A stretch of DNA of 64,000 nucleotides from the NCBI GenBank assembly GCA_015686845.1, contig JADPRS010000005.1, positions 1 to 64,000 of the forward strand, given 5' to 3'. Below, in pieces: positions 8,617-18,004 of the stretch; the stretch's first letter is position 1, and the number at the start of each line of letters is the position of its first letter. Under the pieces are notes generated by a model. It made no database searches. It was not told where the DNA came from and was given only the letters and a program-made list of their open reading frames with translations. Both the position numbers and the translations under genes were made by a program. The stretch comes from Lutibacter sp. B2. Lineage in GTDB: Bacteria; Bacillota; Clostridia; Peptostreptococcales; Thermotaleaceae.

Positions 8617-11600
8617 ATGAATGAAATGAATGAAATTAAAGATGAAGAAAATATTTTAGGTAAAATATCTAATTTTTTTATTGAGCGGTATAGAGTCGTA
8701 TATTTAATTTTAATTATGCTAGTGTTGATAGGGGGATTAGCTTATGTGAAACTACCTAGAGAACAGGCGCCAGAAGTAGAACTTCCATATGTAAATATAA
8801 TGACTACGTATGCAGGAGCTTCGCCAAATGAAATAGAAACACTGATTACGGATAAAATTGAATCTAAAATTAGTGGAATGGAAGATATTAAAAATATAAG
8901 TTCACAATCTAAAAATGGCGTATCTAGTATAACCATAGAGTATGAAATAGGTATAGATGTGGATAAGAAGATACAGGATATAAACAATGAAATCGCAAAA
9001 GTAAAAAATGAATTACCAGAAGATAGTAATGATCCATTTGTAAGAAAATTTGATATAGGAAAATTGCCTATAATGGTTTTAAATGTAAGTGGTGATTATG
9101 ATCTAGTAACATTAAAAAATATAGCAGAAAATATTAAAGATGAAATAGAAAAAATAGACGGTATCCAAGAAGTAGATTTAATAGGTGGTCTAGATCGTGA
9201 AATTCATATATCATTAGATGAAGCCAAATTAAATACGTATAGTATTACGATTAATGACATTAAAAATACGATTTCTAAATCTAATATAAATTTTCCTGGA
9301 GGAGAAATCGAACTTGATGATATTAATTATAATATAAGAACGATAGCTTCTTTTGATCAAATTGAAGAAATAGAAAATTTAGTTATAGTTAACTCGAATA
9401 ATATCCCAGTCCGTTTAAAGGATGTGGCAAAAGTAGAAGATACTTTTGAAAAAGCAACTGCTTATGCAGCCATGTATGAAAAAGGGCTTTCAGAGAAAAA
9501 GGAAGTAACGCCCTCTATAAAGTTATCCGTAACAAGAGAAGATGATGGAGATATTATAGGGCCTTGCGAGGAAATATTGAAGTTATTAGAAAGTGAAAAG
9601 GGTTTATTATATCCAAAGGATGTTTTTATAAATATAAACCAAAATCAATCGGTAGATGTACAAGATTCGCTAGATGATGTCGTATCCAATGCTACATCAG
9701 GACTGTTAGTAGTAATCATCGTATTATTTTTATTTATTGGTTTTAGAGAATCGATCATTGTATCATTTGTAATTCCATTATCACTGTTATTGAGTTTTCT
9801 ATTGATGAAGTATACAGAAATGACATTCAATGGCGTATCTGTTTTAGCCCTTATATTATCATTGGGTATGATTGTAGATAATGCCATCGTTATTATGGAA
9901 AATATAGATAGAATCAGAGATGAGGGCGCAGATGTAAAATCAGCTTCAAAGATTGCTACAAATCAAGTTGCACCAGCAGTAATGGCATCTACACTAACTA
10001 CAATGGCAGCATTTTTTCCAATGGCATTAATGTCCGGTATCATGGGGCAATTTTTAAAGACAATACCAATGGTAGTTATGTTTGCTATAGGCTCGTCCTT
10101 TGTAGTATCTCTTGTTATAACCCCAGCTTTATGTTCTAAGCTTTTAAGCAAATATAAAAATAAGGGTAAAAATATAAATACTAAAATTAAGAAAATAAAT
10201 GATGTATTAGCAGTAATATTTGTAGCAGTGCTTTCTTTATATGCATTCGCCATAGATGGTAAGATCACTTTTATAACGGGTATATTAGCTGCAGTATTTG
10301 CAATTGCTATATATATTAAAAAGTTTAAAAGGAAAGACGATGCTCATAAGGAACTAAAGATTATAGGTAAATATACTAATTTCATGGAAACTGTTCTTAG
10401 ATCTAAGAAAAAGAGATTTTTGATTTTAGGATGTGCATTGGCTGTGTTTATAGGAAGTTTAGCTACAATTCCGCTAGGATTGTTAAAGATACAGCTGTTA
10501 CCTAATGTAGAAGCAACATCTTTGACGATAGAAGTAGAAACACCATCAGGATATTTATTAAATGATACGGCAGATATAATAGCTAAGATGGAAAATATAT
10601 TATTTAAGTATAAAGAAATAGATAACTTTGTGAGCAATGTAGGAAGTGAAGCGAATAAAGGGAACATAGAAGTTAAGTTAGTGGATGAGGATAAAAGGGA
10701 AAGAACGAGTACGCAAATATCCGCTAGTTTAAGAGAAGAATTTAAAAATATTGCTGGAGCTAAGATTGAAATAGGTCAACCAAAACATGGTCCATCTTCG
10801 GGCAAGGCATTAAGTATAGAGCTAAGAGGTGACGATTTAGACAATATAGGAAAAGTATCACAAGATTTTAAAATGGTCATAGAAGGTATTCAAGGAACGA
10901 CAAATGTAAGTACAACATTAGAAGGAGGATCTCCCGAACTTAAAGTCGTAATAAATAAAGAAAAAGCATCTGTTTTAGGGGTAGATCCTACTAGTATAGC
11001 AGGGCAAATAAGAAATACTATAAATGGAATAAAGGTCTCTAAATACAAAAAAAATAATGAAGAAATAGATATTATCATTAAAACAAATGAAGGTGAGTTT
11101 AATACAGTAAGAGATTTAGAAAAAATATATATAACCTCTACGAGAGGACAAAAAATACCATTTTTAGAAGTTGCATCTATTGTAGAGGGTAAGGGAATAT
11201 CCGTTATAGAACACGATGATTTAGATAGAATCGTAAAAATTGAAGGCGATGTTAATGGGGTAACGGCAGGGGAAGTAATAAAAGAATTTAAAGATGACAT
11301 AAAGGATTATGAAATACCTAAAGGCGTAAAGGTAACATATGGTGGAGAGGCTAAGGATACACAGGAATCCTTTAAAGAGTTAATCTTTGATATGTTAATA
11401 GCTATATTATTAGTTTTTATAATATTAGCAGTACAATTTAACTCTTTATCTCAACCAATCGTAATATTAGCATCAGTACCATTAGCAACTATAGGGGTAA
11501 TGTTTGGGCTAATATTAACGAACAATAATTTTGGTATGTATGGATTTATGGGATTAGTATCTTTAGTAGGTATAGCTGTTAATGATGCTATCGTTTTGGT

Positions 11601-11898
11601 AGATTATACAAATTATTTGAGAAAAAATGGATACAACTTATTAGAAGCAATAAGAGAATCAGGGAGAACGAGATTTATGCCAGTATTTGCTACATCTATA
11701 ACGACTATAGGGGGGGTACTTCCTCTTGCTATTAAGAGTACTGAATATGGAGAGATGGGATATGCATTAATTTTTGGATTAGTAGCATCAACCGTGTTGA
11801 CGTTAGTGATCATTCCTATAATATATTCTTTACTGGAAGAATTTAAGGCTTTTAGATCAGATAAACGAAAAAGGAGACTGGAATATGAAGAAGTTTAA
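8617..11898 (+). CDS. RND-family efflux permease (SwrC/AcrB type)
   Basis: The 1093-residue protein has the full RND layout: TM1 (about 30-48) followed by KLPREQAPEVELPYV, a large extracytoplasmic loop, a TM2-6 block with GMIVDNAIVIMENIDR, an internal repeat with a second large loop, and a C-terminal TM block with GIAVNDAIVLVDYTNYLR. It uses proton-motive force to expel hydrophobic compounds. In Gram-positives this branch is represented by SwrC/YerP of Bacillus, linked to surfactin-type or fatty-acid export. An extra insert with two TM segments near residues 515-570 is seen. It is followed, overlapping by 14 bases, by its adaptor and then by a two-component system. Confidence 0.93.
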   Translation: MNEMNEIKDEENILGKISNFFIERYRVVYLILIMLVLIGGLAYVKLPREQAPEVELPYVNIMTTYAGASPNEIETLITDKIESKISGMEDIKNISSQSKNGVSSITIEYEIGIDVDKKIQDINNEIAKVKNELPEDSNDPFVRKFDIGKLPIMVLNVSGDYDLVTLKNIAENIKDEIEKIDGIQEVDLIGGLDREIHISLDEAKLNTYSITINDIKNTISKSNINFPGGEIELDDINYNIRTIASFDQIEEIENLVIVNSNNIPVRLKDVAKVEDTFEKATAYAAMYEKGLSEKKEVTPSIKLSVTREDDGDIIGPCEEILKLLESEKGLLYPKDVFININQNQSVDVQDSLDDVVSNATSGLLVVIIVLFLFIGFRESIIVSFVIPLSLLLSFLLMKYTEMTFNGVSVLALILSLGMIVDNAIVIMENIDRIRDEGADVKSASKIATNQVAPAVMASTLTTMAAFFPMALMSGIMGQFLKTIPMVVMFAIGSSFVVSLVITPALCSKLLSKYKNKGKNINTKIKKINDVLAVIFVAVLSLYAFAIDGKITFITGILAAVFAIAIYIKKFKRKDDAHKELKIIGKYTNFMETVLRSKKKRFLILGCALAVFIGSLATIPLGLLKIQLLPNVEATSLTIEVETPSGYLLNDTADIIAKMENILFKYKEIDNFVSNVGSEANKGNIEVKLVDEDKRERTSTQISASLREEFKNIAGAKIEIGQPKHGPSSGKALSIELRGDDLDNIGKVSQDFKMVIEGIQGTTNVSTTLEGGSPELKVVINKEKASVLGVDPTSIAGQIRNTINGIKVSKYKKNNEEIDIIIKTNEGEFNTVRDLEKIYITSTRGQKIPFLEVASIVEGKGISVIEHDDLDRIVKIEGDVNGVTAGEVIKEFKDDIKDYEIPKGVKVTYGGEAKDTQESFKELIFDMLIAILLVFIILAVQFNSLSQPIVILASVPLATIGVMFGLILTNNNFGMYGFMGLVSLVGIAVNDAIVLVDYTNYLRKNGYNLLEAIRESGRTRFMPVFATSITTIGGVLPLAIKSTEYGEMGYALIFGLVASTVLTLVIIPIIYSLLEEFKAFRSDKRKRRLEYEEV

Positions 11899-12985
11899 GG
11901 CTTTTACAGCAGGATTATTGATATTAGTTATGGCATTTACTATTACAGGTTGTACTAAAAAAGAAGCATATGCGAATAAGCAGCAAAAAAAAGTTATACC
12001 AATAGAGGTGACGAAAATTGGGAATTCTACGGTTGTAGAAGAATATAGTGCTTTTGGAAAATTGTATGCTTCAGAAGAGGTCATTGTATCTTCTAAAACA
12101 AAGGGAGAAGTTAAAAAAACTTATTTTAATGTGGGAGATAAGATTAAAAAAGGGAATGTATTATATACTTTAGATAATGACAGTTTAATGAATGATTATG
12201 ATATAAAAATAAGTTCTTTAGAAAAAAATATTAAAGATTTAGAAATAAAATATAATGATATATTGAGAAATTATAACAACACGAAGCAATTATATGAAAG
12301 TGGTGTAGTTTCAAAAAACGACTTTGATAGTATAGAATCTAGTTATAATCAAATTGCATTGAGCCTAGATCAGGCTAGAAAGGATTTAGACCTGAATACT
12401 ACGAAAATAAATATTGCCATAGAAGATACCGTAGTGAAAAGTCCTATTAATGGAATAATAGCAGAAAAAAATGTAGAAGAAGGCGAAATGAATGGCAATG
12501 CTGATTTTAAAATAATAAATATAGACCAAGTTACTGCAAAGGTAAATGTACCAGAGACCATTGTAAATAGACTTAGTGTAGGGGATAATATAGAGGCAGT
12601 GGTTGACGCATTAAACAAAACATATAATGGGAAAATATCTTCTATAAATCCTCTCGGGGAAGGGAATAATGCAACTTATCCTATAGAGATAGAAATGAAA
12701 AATGAAAATCTAAGTTTAAAGCCTGGCATGTTTGTTAAGGGTAATTTTCAAGTAGCCAAGATAGAAAATCAAATTCAGATTCCTAAAAAAGCAATTTTAA
12801 AGACCCAAGATGAAGAATATGTATATACCGTAATTGAAAATAAGCCTAAAAAAGTAGTTGTTGAAACGGGAATCGTAAACAATGGATTCGTTCAGATAAA
12901 AAATGGATTAAAAACAGGAGATCCTCTTATTGTTAAAGGGCATGAGTATGTTGATGAAAACAGTGACGTGAAAATAGTAAATTAA
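11885..12985 (+). CDS. RND/HlyD-type efflux adaptor lipoprotein
   Basis: The 366-residue protein has a lipoprotein signal ending in TITGC (Cys about residue 23), so it is anchored to the outer face of the membrane. A barrel-sandwich hybrid domain (VSSKTKGEVKKTYFNVGDKIKKG) is split by a coiled-coil hairpin (about 105-175), then the second half (SPINGIIAEKNVEEGE) and a beta-barrel domain follow. This is the membrane-fusion-protein fold that works with the RND permease encoded just upstream. The order permease then adaptor is the reverse of the usual Gram-negative order. Its start codon lies within the permease gene, so translation is probably coupled. Confidence 0.9.
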   Translation: MKKFKAFTAGLLILVMAFTITGCTKKEAYANKQQKKVIPIEVTKIGNSTVVEEYSAFGKLYASEEVIVSSKTKGEVKKTYFNVGDKIKKGNVLYTLDNDSLMNDYDIKISSLEKNIKDLEIKYNDILRNYNNTKQLYESGVVSKNDFDSIESSYNQIALSLDQARKDLDLNTTKINIAIEDTVVKSPINGIIAEKNVEEGEMNGNADFKIINIDQVTAKVNVPETIVNRLSVGDNIEAVVDALNKTYNGKISSINPLGEGNNATYPIEIEMKNENLSLKPGMFVKGNFQVAKIENQIQIPKKAILKTQDEEYVYTVIENKPKKVVVETGIVNNGFVQIKNGLKTGDPLIVKGHEYVDENSDVKIVN

Positions 12986-12997
12986 CAGGAGGCAAAT

Positions 12998-14482
12998 ATG
13001 TCTATAAGAATTAGACTCGTACTATCATATATAGGGATGATCTTCATCCCTATTCTATTATTTATTTTATTTCAGAGTATGTTAACTACATTGGTTATTG
13101 ATGATGATATGAATTATTTTCAAAAGGTAAATCCAGTGAAATTAATGCAAAAATCATTTTATAAATCAGATAAGATTTTAAGGCAAGTAAATATAGATTA
13201 CTTGGAAGACAAAAGTAGATTGTTAAATCCAAGTTATATTCAATCTTTGGATGAAGGATTAGAAGAAATATTTTCAGGCATTATAACGAAAAAAGATGGA
13301 AAAATAATCTATATATCTGATATTGTAAATGAAGAAAGAATACTGAATGATTTGCCCAAATATAAAGAAGATAGAGCCCTTAGTATTGATACAATAAAAG
13401 AAAAAGGATATGTTTTAATGGCTCAAAGAGATTATAATGTGGATGATTCTAAGGTAAGTATGTTTATTGTTGGAAATATTGATACTGCCAATAACACTTT
13501 AAGGAAAGCACGTTATTTATTTTGTACCATAGTAATATTAGCTATATTAATAGTAGCTTATATTTTAACATTGTCTATGTATAGAGGAATCATAAAGCCT
13601 ATAGAAAAGTTGAAATATGCAACAAAAGAGATTAAAAAAGGGAATTTAAATTTTGATATAGAAAAATACCCCAATGATGAAATTGGAGAATTAATCAATG
13701 ATTTTGAAAATATGAGAATGGAGCTTAAAAATGCTAAGGAAATACAAAAAAAATATGAAGAGAATAGAAAAACATTAATTTCAAATATTTCTCATGATTT
13801 AAAAACCCCTATTATGTCTATAAAAGGATATGTAGAAGGAATCAGAGATGGCGTAGCCAATTCTCCAGAAAGAATGGACAAATACGTAAATACCATTTAT
13901 GACAAGGCAAAGCATATGGAAAATTTAATAGATGAGTTATTTTTATTTTCTAAATTAGATTTGAATAAAGTAGATTTTGATTTTCAAAATATAGATATAA
14001 TAGAGTATTTAAAATATTGTGTTGAGGATTTAAGTTTTGATATAGAAAAAAAGGGTGGAGAAATAGAGTTTAATAGCAGTAAAGAAAATTATATTGTAAG
14101 TGCAGACTTACAAAAATTAAAAAGAGTGATTTTGAATATAATACAAAACGCTATAAAGTATAAAAAAGAAGAACAACTAAAAGTTAGGATTAATGTTAGA
14201 GATGATGCAGAATTTGTGGTTATAGAGATGAAAGACAATGGAAAGGGAATTCCTAAAAAGGATATACAGTATATATTTGATAGATTCTACAGGGGGGATC
14301 AATCAAGGAATGTATCCATAGGAGGAAGTGGATTAGGACTTGCTATATCTAGTGAAATAATAAAAGCTCATGGTGGTAGCATTTGGGTTGAAAGTAAAGA
14401 AAATATAGGAACGAGTATTTTCTTTTCTTTAAAAAAGTCCAATAGAAAAGAGGGTTTTTATGAAAAAAATATTGATCATTGA
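12998..14482 (+). CDS. Membrane sensor histidine kinase (HAMP)
   Basis: Two TM segments (about residues 8-28 and 170-192) flank an extracytoplasmic sensor of about 140 residues. A HAMP domain (about 193-245), HisKA with SNISHDLKTPIMSIKGY (His about 267) and a HATPase_c domain with NIIQNAIKYKK, DNGKGIPKKDI and GSGLGLAI follow. It starts 12 bases after the adaptor gene with CAGGAGG as ribosome site and overlaps the response regulator by 23 bases. The context suggests that it controls the RND pump or senses the envelope stress that the pump relieves. Confidence 0.92.
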   Translation: MSIRIRLVLSYIGMIFIPILLFILFQSMLTTLVIDDDMNYFQKVNPVKLMQKSFYKSDKILRQVNIDYLEDKSRLLNPSYIQSLDEGLEEIFSGIITKKDGKIIYISDIVNEERILNDLPKYKEDRALSIDTIKEKGYVLMAQRDYNVDDSKVSMFIVGNIDTANNTLRKARYLFCTIVILAILIVAYILTLSMYRGIIKPIEKLKYATKEIKKGNLNFDIEKYPNDEIGELINDFENMRMELKNAKEIQKKYEENRKTLISNISHDLKTPIMSIKGYVEGIRDGVANSPERMDKYVNTIYDKAKHMENLIDELFLFSKLDLNKVDFDFQNIDIIEYLKYCVEDLSFDIEKKGGEIEFNSSKENYIVSADLQKLKRVILNIIQNAIKYKKEEQLKVRINVRDDAEFVVIEMKDNGKGIPKKDIQYIFDRFYRGDQSRNVSIGGSGLGLAISSEIIKAHGGSIWVESKENIGTSIFFSLKKSNRKEGFYEKNIDH

Positions 14483-15149
14483 AGATGATATAAGTATTGG
14501 TGAGTTAGAGAGAGATTATTTAGAGATCAATAATTACAGTGTAGAAATAGAAACAAATGGACAAAAGGGATTAGACAAAGCGTTAAATGAAGAATTTGAT
14601 CTTATAATATTAGATTTAATGTTGCCAGAAATAGATGGATTTAAAATATGCAAGAGCTTAAGAGAACAAATAGATATTCCTATTCTTATGGTGTCTGCAA
14701 AAGGCGAAGGAATAGATAAAATAAGAGGGCTAGGATTGGGTGCAGATGATTATATAACCAAGCCATTTAGTCCCAGTGAATTAGTAGCAAGAGTAAAAGC
14801 ACATTTAAGTAGATATGAAAGATTAACGAGTAAAAAAGAAAAAGTAGGAAAAAGTATAGAGATCAACGGTCTCTTAATAGATTTTTATTCCAAAAGGGCG
14901 TATGTAAATGATCAAGAAATAAATTTATCTTCTAAAGAATTTGATATCTTAGAACTATTAGTAAAAAATCCAAATCGTGTGTTTAGTAAGAATGAAATTT
15001 TTGAAAGAATATGGGATTTAGATTCATTTGGAGATATATCTACTGTTACAGTACACATAAGAAAAATAAGAGAAAAAATAGAACCAGATCCGTCAAGTCC
15101 TAAATATATAGAAACATTATGGGGGCTAGGGTATAGATTAAAAAAGTAA
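14460..15149 (+). CDS. OmpR/PhoB-family response regulator
   Basis: The receiver domain has the acidic pair EDD (residues 8-10), the phospho-acceptor in LIILDLMLPEIDG (Asp about 52) and the KPFSPSELVARV segment. A winged-helix Trans_reg_C domain with VTVHIRKIREKIEPDP and GLGYRLKK follows. The length (229 aa) is standard. It is the cognate partner of the upstream kinase, and the gene starts inside the kinase gene. A terminator follows directly. Confidence 0.94.
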   Translation: MKKILIIEDDISIGELERDYLEINNYSVEIETNGQKGLDKALNEEFDLIILDLMLPEIDGFKICKSLREQIDIPILMVSAKGEGIDKIRGLGLGADDYITKPFSPSELVARVKAHLSRYERLTSKKEKVGKSIEINGLLIDFYSKRAYVNDQEINLSSKEFDILELLVKNPNRVFSKNEIFERIWDLDSFGDISTVTVHIRKIREKIEPDPSSPKYIETLWGLGYRLKK

Positions 15150-15154
15150 ATAAA

Positions 15155-15186
15155 AAAGTCCCTTTTATTTAAAGGGGCTTTCTTAT
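15155..15186. terminator. Bidirectional terminator between response regulator and gltS
   Basis: AAAGTCCCTTT pairs with AAAGGGGCTTT (one G-T pair) around a short TATTT-type loop, with T-rich DNA on the right and A-rich DNA on the left. It can therefore stop both the plus-strand regulator transcript and the convergent gltS transcript. Confidence 0.75.
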
Positions 15187-15191
15187 TGATT

Positions 15192-16049
15192 TTAAAATAC
15201 ATTTGTGAGATCAAAATTACTTATATCATTTATATTTCTAAATAAAACGGCTACAAACATAGCGCCTACATATCCTGGAAGAACAAGACCTGTGGTTTTT
15301 GCAAACCAGCCACTTGCTAGTGCACCAATAGACATACAGACAGTAATAATAGCAAGATGCGTCATAAGAATATGTGTAGTAATTTGTTTTTGTTCAGATG
15401 TTCCTGCAATTTCATCAAATGTTTCTGAATTTTGATTACTAGATACATTTGGTTTTAAGTTGTTTTTATCAATCAAGTATTTGGCAATAGGACCACCTAT
15501 TATTCCACCTGATATTAAGCCGAAAGTTGCTGCAGCAATTGCTACAGTAGTAGCTCCCTCTATACCAAGAGATTCTACAGTAGGACCAAATGCTGCAGCA
15601 CCACCATGCCCACCTTCCATTGATACAGCGCCTACCATAAGACCTAATAATGGACTAATACCAGTAAGCTTAGCAAATACAACTCCAATTACATTTTGCA
15701 TAATAGATAGAATACCACAAAGAAGCCAATAGAAAATTAGTGGAAGTCTACCTTTTTTTACTAATCCAAAACTAGCACCTAAGCCAACCGTTGTAAAAAA
15801 TGCTATCATGAAAGGGGATTGAAATGTAGTATCCATTTTCATAGACATAATATTATTTTGTTTTAATATAAGGGCTAATATGGCGAATAATACCCCTCCA
15901 ATTACGGGTGCAGGAATACAGAACTTCTCAAGAAATTTGATTTTTTTCCTTAATCCATAGCCTAAAAGTAATATTAAAATTGCCATTGTCAATGTTGATA
16001 TCATATCAATATCAAGTGTTAGAATTCCGTTTGAAAATAATGTTTTCAT
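15192..16049 (-). CDS. gltS: Sodium/glutamate symporter, C-terminally truncated
   Basis: The 285-residue product matches the GltS family over its N-terminal half: CIPAPVIGG, the re-entrant loop GGHGGAAAFGP, and GGPIAKYL. It continues into the first two membrane segments of the second half (LPGYVGAMFVAVLFRNIND) and then stops at TAA. GltS proteins are normally about 400 residues, with two inverted five-helix halves and a second re-entrant loop; about 115 residues including that loop are missing. The frame closes right at the convergent terminator, so the end was probably deleted, not frameshifted. A typical AAAGGAGG ribosome site precedes ATG 16049 and a sigma-54 promoter lies upstream. Transport by the truncated form is doubtful. 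Confidence 0.85.
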   Translation of the reverse strand: MKTLFSNGILTLDIDMISTLTMAILILLLGYGLRKKIKFLEKFCIPAPVIGGVLFAILALILKQNNIMSMKMDTTFQSPFMIAFFTTVGLGASFGLVKKGRLPLIFYWLLCGILSIMQNVIGVVFAKLTGISPLLGLMVGAVSMEGGHGGAAAFGPTVESLGIEGATTVAIAAATFGLISGGIIGGPIAKYLIDKNNLKPNVSSNQNSETFDEIAGTSEQKQITTHILMTHLAIITVCMSIGALASGWFAKTTGLVLPGYVGAMFVAVLFRNINDISNFDLTNVF

Positions 16050-16093
16050 AAGTTGTATCCTCCTTTTGATTTAATTTTCTTATAAATATATAA

Positions 16094-16109
16094 AGCAAAT
16101 TTCATGCCA
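16094..16109 (-). promoter_or_regulatory. Sigma-54 (-24/-12) promoter of gltS
   Basis: Read on the minus strand, bases 16109 to 16094 give TGGCATGAAATTTGCT, matching the sigma-54 consensus TGGCACG-N4-TTGC at all but one position. The GG and GC elements are 12 bases apart, as required. The start site would fall near 16084, about 35 bases before the gltS ATG. A sigma-54-dependent activator gene lies 2 kb away at 18005-19366. Confidence 0.85.
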
Positions 16110-16227
16110 AAAGTATTAAGAAATTTATAAAAAATGATAAAATAAACATAGAACTATTACAAATACTATAAAGCAAATAGCGAGTTATAATCAAAATTTG
16201 TGAATGATAGTATTTGAAAAGTCTGAT

Positions 16228-16270
16228 TTTATCCTGCAAAATTTTCCGAAAGAAAAAAATGCAGGATAAA
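16228..16270. promoter_or_regulatory. Inverted repeat, candidate enhancer for the sigma-54 activator
   Basis: Perfect 11-base arms TTTATCCTGCA (16228-16238) and TGCAGGATAAA (16260-16270) are separated by 21 bases, a centre-to-centre distance of 32 bases (about three helical turns). The site is about 145-185 bases upstream of the predicted gltS start, where NtrC-type activators usually bind. A terminator role is less likely because no gene ends nearby. It is also upstream of the kinase promoter at 16312. Apart from this site and the two promoters, the gap 16050-16394 holds nothing I recognise. Confidence 0.6.
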
Positions 16271-16311
16271 TAAAGCGTGTATGATATTTTCTAATCAATA
16301 CGCCAATAAAT

Positions 16312-16340
16312 TTGAATTTTTTTAATAGTGAAAATATAAT
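16312..16340 (+). promoter_or_regulatory. Sigma-A promoter of the sensor kinase gene
   Basis: TTGAAT (16312-16317), a 17-base spacer and a perfect TATAAT (16335-16340) lie about 55 bases before the kinase ATG. Confidence 0.75.
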
Positions 16341-16394
16341 AGAATTTTATGATATTATATAATAAATATATAAATTAAAAACTTGGAGGAATAT

Positions 16395-17984
16395 ATGAAT
16401 AAGAGGATAGTGTGTCTTTTGGCTATATTAGTAATAACCTTATTATTTTCATATCAAATAGTACAAGCAGAAGATGACTACTATAGACATACGATTGTAA
16501 TAGGGGGTGACGAATATTTTCCTCCTTTTGAATATGTAGATAAAAATGGTACATATAAAGGATTTAATGTAGATTTAATGAGAGCTATTGCTATAGAGCA
16601 GGGAATAGATTTAGAAATAAAACCTATGCCATGGAGTAAAGTAATACAAGAATTGAATAAGGGAAAGATACACGCAATACAAGGAATGAAGTATACTCTT
16701 GACAGGACCAATTTATATGATTTTTCTGTGCCTTATTTAGTTTCATCACAATCTATTTTTGTAAATGTAAATAGTTCTTATATTGTTGATTTAGAAGATT
16801 TTGAAAATAAAAAAGTGGCTATACAAAAAAATGATATAGCAAGAGATGTTTTGAAGAAAACACATAACATAGTAATTGTAGAAACTGAAAATCAAGAGAA
16901 GGCTTTGAAGAAATTAGTAGCTAAAGAAGTAGATGCATATGTAGGGAACAGACTTACAGGTCTTTATAATATTCAAAAAAATGGATATAACAAACAAATT
17001 AAAATTATCGGAAATGAAATTAATCCTACAAATTATGGAATAGTGGTTAAAAAAGAAAATAAATATTTACTTGAAATTTTTAATGAAGGGTTAAAAACAG
17101 TTATGGAAAATGGAACTTATGATAAAATATACAAAAAATGGTTTGGACAAACTATTGACCCTTCGTATTTGTTTATAAAAAAGATATTTAATATACTAAT
17201 AGTAATATTGTTAATAGCAATGATTATGATTATGTTTTTTTATAAATGGAATTACTTATTAAAAAAGGAAGTTAAAAAAAGAATAGAAAAAGAAAAAATG
17301 TTAATAGAAAAGATGATTGAAAAAGATAAATTAGAATCTTTGGGGAGATTAGTAGCTGGAATTGCACATGAAATTAGAAATCCTCTTACAGCTATTAAAA
17401 TGTATATAGAACTTATACCATATAAGTATGATAGCATTTCTTTTAGACAAAAAATATCTGAAGATGTTCCAAAGGAAATTGAAAGGTTAGATAATATTAT
17501 TTCTGATTTACTTGAATATGCAAAACCTAAGCAGGCAAATAAGAAAATGATAAATGTATATAAAGAAATTAATGACGTATTAATTTTTTTTGAAAATCAT
17601 ATTGATGATAATCATATTGAGTTATACAAAGAAATGGATACGGATTTATGTATATTTTTTGATAATTATCAATTTAGGCAAATAATAATTAATCTTTTGT
17701 TAAATGGGATACAGGCTGTGAAAGAGACTAAAAATAGCAATATTTATATATATGTTAGAAAAGAAGGAGAATTTTTAATTATAATAATAAAAGATAATGG
17801 ATGTGGTATTTCTATGGAGAATAAGACTAAAATATTTGAGCCATTTTTCACTACAAAAAATACAGGGACTGGACTTGGTCTTGCTACTTGTTATCAATTT
17901 ATAAAGGAAAATGAAGGAGAAATCTTTATTAATAGTGAGATAGGAGTAGGAACAGAAGTCAAAGTAATAGTGCCTATATTTTAA
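16395..17984 (+). CDS. Sensor histidine kinase with amino-acid-binding (SBP_bac_3) sensor
   Basis: Signal peptide (residues 1-26) followed by an extracellular solute-binding domain of the SBP_bac_3 family (about 30-255; FPPFEYVDKNGTYKGFNVDLM is the typical opening, written here as positions 37-57), one TM segment (about 265-288), a HisKA domain with LVAGIAHEIRNPLTAIKMY and a HATPase_c domain with FEPFFTTKNTGTGLGLA. Kinases of this NtrB-like layout usually pair with sigma-54 activators. The gene is 17 bases upstream of such an activator and divergent from gltS, so the ligand is probably glutamate, aspartate or a related amino acid (inference). I chose ATG 16395 behind TTGGAGGA rather than an upstream TTG at 16383. 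Confidence 0.9.
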   Translation: MNKRIVCLLAILVITLLFSYQIVQAEDDYYRHTIVIGGDEYFPPFEYVDKNGTYKGFNVDLMRAIAIEQGIDLEIKPMPWSKVIQELNKGKIHAIQGMKYTLDRTNLYDFSVPYLVSSQSIFVNVNSSYIVDLEDFENKKVAIQKNDIARDVLKKTHNIVIVETENQEKALKKLVAKEVDAYVGNRLTGLYNIQKNGYNKQIKIIGNEINPTNYGIVVKKENKYLLEIFNEGLKTVMENGTYDKIYKKWFGQTIDPSYLFIKKIFNILIVILLIAMIMIMFFYKWNYLLKKEVKKRIEKEKMLIEKMIEKDKLESLGRLVAGIAHEIRNPLTAIKMYIELIPYKYDSISFRQKISEDVPKEIERLDNIISDLLEYAKPKQANKKMINVYKEINDVLIFFENHIDDNHIELYKEMDTDLCIFFDNYQFRQIIINLLLNGIQAVKETKNSNIYIYVRKEGEFLIIIIKDNGCGISMENKTKIFEPFFTTKNTGTGLGLATCYQFIKENEGEIFINSEIGVGTEVKVIVPIF

Positions 17985-18004
17985 TTAAAAAAGGAGAGCT
18001 GTTG

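Noticed and set aside
15192-16049. Frameshift rather than truncation of gltS
   Set aside because: Only about 40 bases separate the stop from the convergent regulator gene, so the missing 115 residues cannot be encoded in another frame there.
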